This document shows, in pieces, positions 25,119-31,503 of a stretch of DNA of 64,000 nucleotides (positions are counted from its first letter, which is position 1; every line of letters starts with the position of its first letter). The position numbers and the translations under genes were made by a program. The notes beneath the pieces were generated by a model that did no database searches, was not told where the DNA came from, and saw only the letters and a program-made list of their open reading frames with translations. This DNA is from Mesorhizobium carmichaelinearum (lineage in GTDB: Bacteria > Pseudomonadota > Alphaproteobacteria > Rhizobiales > Rhizobiaceae): assembly GCF_900199455.1 (NCBI RefSeq), contig NZ_FZQR01000008.1:264798-328797 (forward strand). Direction: 5' to 3'.

Positions 25119-25475
25119 ATGCCGAAACTCACGTTTCCGGCGGCCGGCGAAGCTATGCCCGCTGCCGAGGGAATGCACTTCATCACCGGGCGGTTTTCCC
25201 GCCGCACCCTGCTTGTCGGGATCGTTCCTGCCGCCTTGGCGGCTTCCGTCGTGCCGGCGCTGACTCTGATCGCTCCAGTCAAAGAAAGCCGCGAGGCCAG
25301 AAGACGCCGCCTCCAGGCCCTCTTGGAGAGCCTTCCGCCCGAACAGCAAGAGTTCATCCTCACGCGTTTCGGCCAGATAGCCGACCACGTGAGGGCGATG
25401 CAGGCGAGCGGCGCCGACTCGCCGACGATCCTTGCCTACATTCGCCGCCGGGCGCGCGAAGAGGTGGTGCTATGA
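25119..25475 (+). CDS. hypothetical protein with twin-arginine-like membrane segment
   Basis: 118 residues from ATG 25119, eight bases after AGGAG. After a polar N-terminus (about 25 residues) comes FSRRTLLVGIVP and a hydrophobic stretch, a Tat-like signal or anchor. A charged helical C-terminal part follows (LLESLPPEQQEFILTRFGQI). It is coupled to the next gene by ATGA. Function unknown. Confidence 0.6.
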   Translation: MPKLTFPAAGEAMPAAEGMHFITGRFSRRTLLVGIVPAALAASVVPALTLIAPVKESREARRRRLQALLESLPPEQQEFILTRFGQIADHVRAMQASGADSPTILAYIRRRAREEVVL

Positions 25476-25933
25476 ACACGCACGTGAGGACTTTGAAGCC
25501 CTTGGGGATGCCAAAGGGCATGGATCCACGTCAATGGCGCCAGTCTGTCGAGAAACGCCTCAACGAGCTTCTGGACAGCGCCATGTCGCTGATCACCGCG
25601 CTGGACCTGATGGAAGTCGATTGCGACCTAGAGGACACGGCCGATGACGAGCCTTCGCTCGGCTGGTGCGAGCGTGGCCCTCAGACTGTGGCTGCCTTCC
25701 ATGACGGCAGGGGAAGCCCTTACGACGACCGCGAGTTGGACAACGCCGACGATGAGGACGACGGCACCGAGGAACCTACCCTCGGCGCTCCCAACCGTAC
25801 ATCACAGTTGCACTGGGCAGATGGCGCGCGCGGCGATCATGAGCGCGAAGCCGACGCTGACTTTGAGGCCGAACACGATCCCGAAACCGTCATGTGGGGC
25901 GATGACCTCAAGTCTCAGGAAGTGCTGGTGTAA
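25472..25933 (+). CDS. acidic hypothetical protein
   Basis: 153 residues. The N-terminal helix region (WRQSVEKRLNELLDSAMSLI) is followed by a strongly acidic, probably disordered tail rich in Asp and Glu. It is the last gene before attR; two hairpins follow it. The composition recalls DNA-mimic proteins, but no family is recognised. Confidence 0.6.
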   Translation: MNTHVRTLKPLGMPKGMDPRQWRQSVEKRLNELLDSAMSLITALDLMEVDCDLEDTADDEPSLGWCERGPQTVAAFHDGRGSPYDDRELDNADDEDDGTEEPTLGAPNRTSQLHWADGARGDHEREADADFEAEHDPETVMWGDDLKSQEVLV

Positions 25934-26006
25934 AGTGGGACAGTCTGTCCCACTTTCTAAGCCTAAGCCGACAATTGGCCCGCTGCCTCACGGTGGCGGG
26001 CTTTTT
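25932..26006 (+). terminator. double terminator at the right end of the element
   Basis: The first hairpin, AAAGTGGGACA-GTC-TGTCCCACTTT at 25932-25956, is perfect and overlaps the stop codon region of the last gene. The second, GCCCGC at 25978-25983 with GCGGGC at 25996-26001 followed by TTTTT, is a standard intrinsic terminator. Together they insulate the element from attR. Confidence 0.75.
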
Positions 26007-26039
26007 CATGTCGCGAGCATGTCGCGTGGAGTTGCCGTA

Positions 26040-26076
26040 AGCCAGTGAAAGCCATTGTAAATCAATGGTAGCCAGT
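26040..26076. repeat. short repeat cluster near attR, possible integrase arm sites
   Basis: AGCCAGT occurs at 26040-26046 and 26070-26076, and AGCCATTG at 26050-26057 faces CAATGG at 26063-26068 across TAAAT. Tyrosine integrases bind short arm-type repeats beside the core. The position about 90 bases inside attR fits, but it is unproven. Confidence 0.35.
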
Positions 26077-26162
26077 TGCAACATGAGGCGGCCATGCCCT
26101 GCCCGTGACTGGCATTTAACCAATTGATTTTGCTTCGTTAAAGTCGCTATAGTGCCGCGAAA

Positions 26163-26216
26163 ACCCACGGACTCTGACTCCGTTAGTCCTGGTTCGAATC
26201 CAGGTTCCCCAGCCAA
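26163..26216. repeat. attR: right attachment core
   Basis: Identical over 54 bases to 11735-11788 (the tRNA-Gln 3' part). It is not a complete tRNA: the acceptor 5' strand and D arm are absent, replaced by element DNA. Similarity runs on to about 26232. Confidence 0.93.
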
Positions 26217-26257
26217 GCAATTTCAACCACTTGCGATATCTAAGCCTCGCCTTCAGG

Positions 26258-26306
26258 CGTTTGTGTCGCGTCAAGCTCCAAGCAGAGCTTTTCAGCCGCC
26301 GCCAAT
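26258..26306 (-). pseudogene. 3' relic of a second integrase
   Basis: The segment matches, with small indels, the 3' end and downstream bases of the intact integrase (11841-11893). It reads LAAAEK-type residues corresponding to LAAAEKALLEA of the intact protein. Upstream the homology stops. It lies outside attR, so it was left in the chromosome by an older element using the same site. Confidence 0.65.
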
Positions 26307-26467
26307 GTCCAGTGTAAGGGCGCGGACAGGGGTCCAGGCGTCTGTACGGGGCGCTCTGACGGCTTTGGCAAGATCGTCGAAGATCGTGTCCATGGGCCGA
26401 CTCTAGATCCAAACCCCGAATCTGTGGCCCCCCGGCCGGAACATTCTTTGCCGGGTGAAGTTTGGAA

Positions 26468-26566
26468 CCTGCCTTGGTTTTAATCCCCGTGGGCCAAGGC
26501 AGGAGGCTGCCTCCATTCAGCTTCCGCGGCCCGCCTCGGACGGAGGCAAAACCGTCTGGGGCGGGC
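26468..26566. other. GC-rich stem-loop cluster, possible structured RNA
   Basis: A perfect 10-bp stem (26468-26477 with 26494-26503) is followed by a longer hairpin. In that hairpin GCCCGCC (26529-26535) pairs with GGCGGGC (26560-26566) and GGACGG (26538-26543) pairs with CCGTCT (26552-26557) around an AGGCAAAA loop. No convincing gene overlaps it. The remaining bases from 26307 to 26670 show nothing I can name. Confidence 0.4.
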
Positions 26567-26670
26567 TTCGGTTCAACCTTGTCGCCAAGCGATCATGGTT
26601 TTCCACCGTTAACTCTTTGGATCGAGTTTTCTTGCTGGAGCTTCGGTGACTCGTTTATTAGAAAGCCCTT

Positions 26671-26862
26671 ATGGAGCGACGGCACGCAATCCGAAGAGTC
26701 ATGGATGGGCTCTGGGAGGTCTACGACATAGACAACGACAAGGTTGTGCGCGTGGGTGGAGTGCCCTTGACAAACTTATTGGATGAGGACGCGCTCGACG
26801 CGTTGGACCTGATAAGGGATGGCTTCCTGACTCCTGGCCAGTCCAGGAGGAAAAAGGCCTAA
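26671..26862 (+). CDS. small hypothetical protein
   Basis: 63 residues, basic at both ends with an acidic helical middle (TNLLDEDALDALDLIRDG). Reads as a compact soluble protein; no family recognised. It lies in the decayed older island. Confidence 0.45.
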   Translation: MERRHAIRRVMDGLWEVYDIDNDKVVRVGGVPLTNLLDEDALDALDLIRDGFLTPGQSRRKKA

Positions 26863-26885
26863 GGCGAGATACCAGTTCCGCACGA

Positions 26886-27071
26886 CTAGTCGGGCGTCGG
26901 CGGCTGCAATCCCAGGCGCAAACTCTGACCTTCAGCGAAAGCCACGGCATCTGGCTCACGTTCGAAGGCTCTGGAATAGCTGTTGCCGTCCGTTGTTACG
27001 ATCCTAACAACCCACTCGCCTAAGGATTGGCTGATTTCTACTGCTGGGGCATACGGTCTGTTATCGGCCAT
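26886..27071 (-). CDS. small hypothetical protein
   Basis: 61 residues. The middle (LGEWVVRIVTTDGNSYSRAF) is a beta-hairpin-like pattern followed by a helix (EPDAVAFAEGQSLRLG), reminiscent of small proteins common in rhizobial islands. It is convergent with the 63-residue gene. Function unknown. Confidence 0.5.
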   Translation of the reverse strand: MADNRPYAPAVEISQSLGEWVVRIVTTDGNSYSRAFEREPDAVAFAEGQSLRLGLQPPTPD

Positions 27072-27229
27072 GCCCCTGCTTTAAAAACTGACGGTTTCGG
27101 AATGTCTCACGAAGTTCGTCGCCCCCTTTATTAGCTCATCTTAATATAATGCCATAACAATAGCTATGCCAGCTTAAGCCAGCACAAACGGCACGCTTCC
27201 AGACCACGTGCGGCAACCGCCAGCGCCGA

Positions 27230-27379
27230 CACGCAGACGCCAAGGCGGCCGGCATCAAGCGGCACGAGATCGACGAAGAAGTGGACAGCCTCTACCGCAC
27301 AATCCTCGACGCAATGCTGCGCTATGACATAAGCGTGCAAAAAAGGCCCCGGCGCAGGGTGAATCGCCGGGGCCTTTAG
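27230..27379 (+). pseudogene. truncated DUF768 gene
   Basis: The frame from 27230 reads HADAKAAGIKRHEIDEEVDS and then LYRTILDAMLRYD, matching the C-terminal half of the intact DUF768 protein (FADAKAIGISSTAIEEDTGS, VYEAILDAIVHHD). The N-terminal half is missing and there is no start. The 3' end runs through a terminator hairpin to TAG 27377-27379. Confidence 0.7.
27343..27376 (-). terminator. strong intrinsic terminator
   Basis: A perfect 12-bp stem, AAGGCCCCGGCG (27343-27354) with CGCCGGGGCCTT (27365-27376), has a 10-base loop. Six A residues at 27339-27344 give a T-run on the reverse strand, so it works best leftward. Confidence 0.6.
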
Positions 27380-27473
27380 CCATGTACGAGATACTTAGCA
27401 TGTCCGCTCATTACGATGCGCTAACGTGCTCAAGAATGCGTAAATCCGCTACACAACCTGTAGCAGGTGGCAG

Positions 27474-27724
27474 GTGAGGGAAGTACAGGACAATCCTCCC
27501 CGTTGCGGCGCCCCACCCAAAACGGAGATCGCCGAACCTTCCAAACAGTTATCGCAGGCTGAAATCGAGCGCTTCCTGGTGGCAGCGGAAGCGCTGCACA
27601 AGAGCATCGTGAACCGCTCATATCGCCTACCTGCGATCACTACCGCGCAACGCGAACCCTGCATGAAGTATTGTTGAAGGCGGTGAGGGATGTCACTGGC
27701 AAGGACGTCGAGTTCATCCAGTAG
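27474..27724 (+). pseudogene. frameshifted small gene
   Basis: Frame one reads LSQAEIERFLVAAEALHKSI and ends at a stop near 27677. Shifting frame at about 27640 continues RTLHEVLLKAVRDVTGKDVE to TAG 27722-27724. Both halves look like genuine helical protein, so one base change probably broke a gene of roughly 80 residues. Family not recognised. Confidence 0.5.
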
Positions 27725-27986
27725 AACACCACGGGACCAGTTCGGCCCCCTGTGGGTAGGGACTTCGGTCTTAGTTGAGCAATCGCTAATATGCTTATAA
27801 CTTAGGCAGTGCGGGGGACGATCCCAAATCGAAGCCTAACCCGCAATGGCCGGTGCCGCCCGCTTCCAACCCAAGCATCCCTGCACCGGCCATTCTTTTG
27901 CGCCCCCCGATCCGTGCGGCAGGCGGTGCCCTCCATACCCTGCCGAAGATCGTGCGCGGGCTTTTCCAACTTTCCAAGGGGCAGCC

Positions 27987-28159
27987 ACGACCGACAAGCC
28001 TGCAACCACGTATGTCGTTAGCGTCTTCGACAAGCAGCACTGGCAGACCGTCCTCACCACTAAAGACAAGGCAGAAGCCGAGGCGCTTGAACAGGCGATG
28101 GTCCAGGACGGCGTAGAGCGCGGGTCGAGGAGATTACCCCGAAGCCGAAGAAGCGCTAA
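27987..28159 (+). pseudogene. small gene with lost start and frameshift
   Basis: After AAGGGG the reading begins at ACG (27987) where ATG would be expected and continues TTDKPATTYVVSVFDKQHWQ ... EQAMVQDGVE. A shift near 28120 restores VEEITPKPKKR and TAA 28157-28159. The simplest reading is a decayed gene of about 57 residues. A long frame from 27846 covers part of it but has a Pro/Arg-rich N-terminus that does not look real. Confidence 0.4.
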
Positions 28160-28683
28160 AGGGCTCGGCGCAGTCGGCGACATATCCGGTGATCGATCGG
28201 CGAGCTTTGAAGATCTCGAGCTGCCTGAGTGAACAGCAACACGACAAAGAGAACGACCACTGCTGATGCGAACCCGGTAACGAGAGCCATCCGCGCAAAC
28301 GTCGCCGACGTCAGGATGTTCCCTTGAAAATGGCCGGCGCCCGTTGGGCGGGTGGCGTTGGGTAAAGGCGCCGGCCAGGCGGAAACAGGTCCGCCGCGCC
28401 GCACAGATGGCCGATTTATCGGGCCGGCGTTATGGCGTGATCGCGGAAGCTTAATGTTTTCCAGGCAGGAGCAACGCTTCGCCCCCGCGCGGCGTGCTTG
28501 ACCATTGCCGGCAACTTTGTGGGTGAGGGATTCGTATAGCAATTGTCCTGATGTAGGGCATTCCAGGTCACCCGTTTAGGTGGGTGAGCGCCGGCTGTAG
28601 TCGACCTTCGCGATATAAAAGCAATTGCTAACATAATGAAAAAGTGCCAGCGTCTGGCTCCGCGTCGCGTATGGGAGGATGCC
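28160..28683. other. intergenic region with one long inverted repeat
   Basis: No supported gene. A perfect 11-bp inverted repeat, TGGCCGGCGCC (28331-28341) with GGCGCCGGCCA (28367-28377), could act as a terminator. Short frames here have no ribosome binding site. Confidence 0.35.
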
Positions 28684-29064
28684 ATGGCCGATGGTGGAAT
28701 GAATGTCACCAAACTTGAATCCAAATCTCACGACAACCCGGATGAAGTTCGCTCGCCCGCCAAGACACGCGTTGAGGTGGTGCGGCTTCCAGGCTTTACG
28801 CTCGGGCGGCTCAATATGGAGCCGGGATGGAAATGGTCCGAATGTGTGAAGCCGGTCGTCAAGACGGATAGCTGTCAGGTATCGCATGTCGGCTACGTCG
28901 TTTCCGGAACCATCACCATCAGGATGAACGACGGAACTCAGAAAACCTTCACGAAGGGTACGTCCTATACGATCCCGCCCGGCCACGACGCCTGGGTGGA
29001 AGGCAACGAACGCTTCGTCTGCATCGAGGTCATGAGCGCCGAGCAATACGCCAAGCCGGCGTAA
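28684..29064 (+). CDS. cupin-fold protein
   Basis: 126 residues from ATG 28684, which follows GGAGG by about six bases; the ATG at 28636 lacks such a site. The single cupin barrel shows SHVGYVVSGTITIRM (first motif, one His) and TIPPGHDAWVEG (second motif). The metal set is reduced to about two His plus possible Glu, so catalysis is uncertain and a sugar- or ligand-binding role is possible. It is intact within the otherwise decayed island. Confidence 0.75.
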   Translation: MADGGMNVTKLESKSHDNPDEVRSPAKTRVEVVRLPGFTLGRLNMEPGWKWSECVKPVVKTDSCQVSHVGYVVSGTITIRMNDGTQKTFTKGTSYTIPPGHDAWVEGNERFVCIEVMSAEQYAKPA

Positions 29065-29196
29065 GGCAGGCTGCAAACCGGTTGGCTAAAAGGTTCGCGT
29101 CGGGCGGCGAGGCTGATGCCACGACATGAATATGTAGTCCACAACCGCCGCAAATATCAGCGCGATGACATCGTCGTGGTTGCGCGCCGGGTCGCC

Positions 29197-29589
29197 TCAT
29201 CCCTTCCACATCGTCGATCGGAGAACGGCCTGCATATGCTCCGGGAGGTCGAGTTCGCCGCGCGCCTCTATCTCCAAAAGATATTGGGCCTTGGCCAGGC
29301 GATCGCCTTCCTCGACCGCGGCATAGCCGCAGATGGCGAGCAGCGCCCTCTCCTCCTCCCGGCTGGCTCTGTCGGAGTCGCCGCCTATGCCGTGCAGCGC
29401 CTTGCCGAACGCCGCATATGCAATCCTGTGCGCCTCAAGCAGCTCTCGCAGCCTATCGGACGGTTCCTGGTCTTGGCCCGGCGGCTCTATGCCGAGTGCC
29501 GTTGCCGCTGCCGTCGAGGCGACGACTGCGCTGCCGGAGTGGAAAAGCAAGGCGCGGCGATTGATCCTGGACGTGGCGAACTCTCCCAT
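29197..29589 (-). CDS. hypothetical protein with Tat-like N-terminus
   Basis: 130 residues. INRRALLFHSGS and the following Ala/Ser/Thr stretch (12-32) resemble a twin-arginine signal without the consensus Phe. The mature part is charged and helical (SDRLRELLEAHRIAYAAF ... REEERALLAICGYAAVEEGD). Similar small proteins occur in Mesorhizobium islands as I recall; function unknown. Cargo or a remnant of the older island. Confidence 0.65.
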   Translation of the reverse strand: MGEFATSRINRRALLFHSGSAVVASTAAATALGIEPPGQDQEPSDRLRELLEAHRIAYAAFGKALHGIGGDSDRASREEERALLAICGYAAVEEGDRLAKAQYLLEIEARGELDLPEHMQAVLRSTMWKG

Positions 29590-29854
29590 TTGCTTCGATG
29601 GCTATCAGTTCGATGACATGACACCATTGGACCGTAACACGACGGTTTGCACATTCGTGTCAGGATGGAAGGCCAAGGCAGCCGAGGCTGGCTGATGCGC
29701 AGCACCTGAATCCAGCTTCCCGTCCCGAAAACACGAACGGCTCATCACTTTGAGCGGCTTGAGGCAGGTGAGATTTGCAAGACAAAAAGATTGGTGGCCG
29801 CTGGCGCGCTCCAATGGCTAAGTTGCGTAAACGTTTCCTGCACGAGGCCGCGTA

Positions 29855-30487
29855 GTGGTCACAGACACTGAGTTCATTCTCGAAAGCATCAGCCAAGGCT
29901 GCGTGACGCTCGCCGATGGCGAATTCCTTATCGACAGGCTGGTGAAGTATGTCGGCAACGGAAGGATCCGCTGGCATGTCGAGTTTCGTGGGCATCGCGT
30001 CGAGTTCACAACCGGTCAGCTCAAGAAGCAGCCTACCTTCCGAAGAAAGATGCTCGAACAGGCCGGTGTGCTGCCGCCCCAGCGTGCGGGGGCCAGCTAC
30101 AGGCGTTGGGCACTCGATCTGAGGAAGAATGCCATCGAGCTTCCCTGGCGGGATCGGCCGGTTGATGCCGGTTTCGTCATCGACAGCCTTGTCAGTCTTG
30201 GGGGCGACCGCTGGACGGTTGACTATCAAGGCAAGGTCATCAAGTTCACGACGACCAAACTCCGCCGGCAGACCAGTTTCCGCAAGCGGATGCTGCTGAA
30301 GGCCAAGGTGCTGCCGCCCCAGCTTGATCCGGTTGCCTATCGGAAGTGGGTGGACTGGCTGATCCAAAACGCCACAGAGGCTGCACCGCAGGCCAGCGAT
30401 GCCTTGATGAGCGAGAAAAGTTGGCTTGACGACCTGCCCGAGCTGGCCGGCTGGCAAAACGAAGCGCTGCACGACGGGACCAACTAG
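29855..30487 (+). CDS. hypothetical protein with two internal repeats
   Basis: 210 residues from GTG 29855. Two copies of an about 75-residue unit are seen. Unit one (about 7-92) carries FRGHRVEFTTGQLKKQPTFR and VLPPQRAGASYRRW. Unit two (about 103-183) carries YQGKVIKFTTTKLRRQTSFR and VLPPQLDPVAYRKW. The pattern (beta hairpin, basic helix, LPP, aromatic helix) recalls nucleic-acid-linked domains beside phage primase/helicase genes, though only from memory. It is the last gene before the third att-like repeat. Confidence 0.65.
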   Translation: MVTDTEFILESISQGCVTLADGEFLIDRLVKYVGNGRIRWHVEFRGHRVEFTTGQLKKQPTFRRKMLEQAGVLPPQRAGASYRRWALDLRKNAIELPWRDRPVDAGFVIDSLVSLGGDRWTVDYQGKVIKFTTTKLRRQTSFRKRMLLKAKVLPPQLDPVAYRKWVDWLIQNATEAAPQASDALMSEKSWLDDLPELAGWQNEALHDGTN

Positions 30488-30529
30488 GGGCTGAGCGCCA
30501 CCGACAGTCCCCGTTGTGGTCACCCAAAA

Positions 30530-30557
30530 CCTGGTTCGAATCCAGGAACCCCAGCCA
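30530..30557. repeat. third, partial tRNA-Gln-type attachment repeat
   Basis: 28 bases covering the T arm and acceptor end. They match the attL/attR core at 26 of 28 positions and end in CCAGCCA. No other tRNA parts are present. It probably marks the right end of an older island (26217-30557). A relic of a different tRNA 3' end is an alternative, since T arms are conserved. Confidence 0.5.
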
Positions 30558-30662
30558 GAAGTTTCTCGCGAAATTCCCAAAGCAGGCTGTTTGCAGTCTT
30601 GGATGGCGAAATGCGCTGGACCAAGTCTTCATTCATGAATGACGCCTATACAGGCAAACTCG

Positions 30663-31376
30663 ATGATCATCGAGGGAGGGCTGGCGTTGAGACGTAGTAA
30701 CAAGGTCATCGTCATCGTCATCACTGCCGCTCTTGCTGTCTGGTTCCTGGGGCCAAGGTTACTTGGATTCCGGAGTTGGGGATGGCATCAAAAGCTCGTG
30801 CTTGAGGTGAATACCCCTGGTGGCCTTGTGTCAGGGGGAAGCACCATCTCGGCAGCCATAAGCATGGCGCCCAAATGGGTCCCGACCAACGCAGGAAACT
30901 TGCACGGCACGATCAGGGGAGAGTCATCGTTTGTGGAGGTCTCGCCTGGCAGGTATCTCTTTGCGCTGCTCAACGATCGTGAGACCGAGCGCGCGATGGT
31001 TTCTTTCCATTTCAAGGCGAGCGAAACCAGTTCTCAGATCTTCAGTGCGCTGAGCACCGAGCACGGGACAGGTTTCGTGCCTTACAGCCTTTATCCGGAA
31101 CTGGTGACGTTTGATGACCTTTCCGACCCGAAATCAGTGAGAGAGGTCGATCCCCATAACCTTGAGGCGACTTTTGGACCGGGTGTATCCCTGAAACGCA
31201 TTGCACTGGAGGTCACCCGTGAACGAGTGACAGCCGGCCCCATAGAAGAGATATTGAAGTGGCTGCCCGATTATTGCGGAATTCGCTTCGACGGTGCCCG
31301 ATCTGGGACATTGTCTGCCTCGAACAGGCTCGCCAATTCGTTGAGTTCCGGAGCGTTTAAGATCCCGTGCCGGTGA
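30663..31376 (+). CDS. hypothetical membrane-anchored protein
   Basis: About 237 residues with one N-terminal transmembrane helix (VIVIVITAALAVWFLG) and a beta-rich periplasmic part with a Cys near the end. The start is uncertain: ATG 30639, ATG 30663 or TTG 30687, the last being best placed after GAGGGAGGG. No family recognised. Confidence 0.6.
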   Translation: MIIEGGLALRRSNKVIVIVITAALAVWFLGPRLLGFRSWGWHQKLVLEVNTPGGLVSGGSTISAAISMAPKWVPTNAGNLHGTIRGESSFVEVSPGRYLFALLNDRETERAMVSFHFKASETSSQIFSALSTEHGTGFVPYSLYPELVTFDDLSDPKSVREVDPHNLEATFGPGVSLKRIALEVTRERVTAGPIEEILKWLPDYCGIRFDGARSGTLSASNRLANSLSSGAFKIPCR

Positions 31377-31503
31377 AACACCAGCCTTGCCCTCTCAAAC
31401 ACTGGCAATGGCACTCGTGGCGTTGCCATGCCTATAGATTTCGGCACACATTGATGGCCAAGGAATCTGGCCTGAGCGTGCCTCGCGGCTCACCAAACTT
31501 CGA

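Larger units (their letters stand above)
11735..26216. mobile_element. 14.4-kb tRNA-Gln-integrated phage satellite-like element / minimal prophage
   Basis: Bounded by perfect 54-bp direct repeats and carrying its own tyrosine integrase next to attL. In order it holds a small HTH protein, a VapE-type ATPase, a palindrome-rich gap, small and large terminase genes, four small genes and a tape-measure-like protein. After these come small membrane peptides, DUF768 and DUF3102 proteins and a ribbon-helix-helix regulator. No portal, major capsid, protease, connector, major tail, baseplate or lysis gene is visible, although reading frames are intact and tightly spaced. GC appears lower than in the flanks. 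A satellite is the favoured reading; a prophage with a large internal deletion is the alternative. Confidence 0.85.

Noticed and set aside
26116..26412. Reverse frame reading through attR
   Set aside because: It spans the tRNA-derived core and the integrase relic, so it cannot be a real ancestral gene.
27846..28232. 128-codon forward frame
   Set aside because: Its N-terminal part is Pro/Arg/Cys-rich and unlike a protein; only the part from 27987 looks genuine and is treated as a pseudogene.
28156..28290. Small reverse frame with a possible transmembrane helix
   Set aside because: About 44 residues, no ribosome binding site, in a decayed region; the hydrophobic run could be chance.
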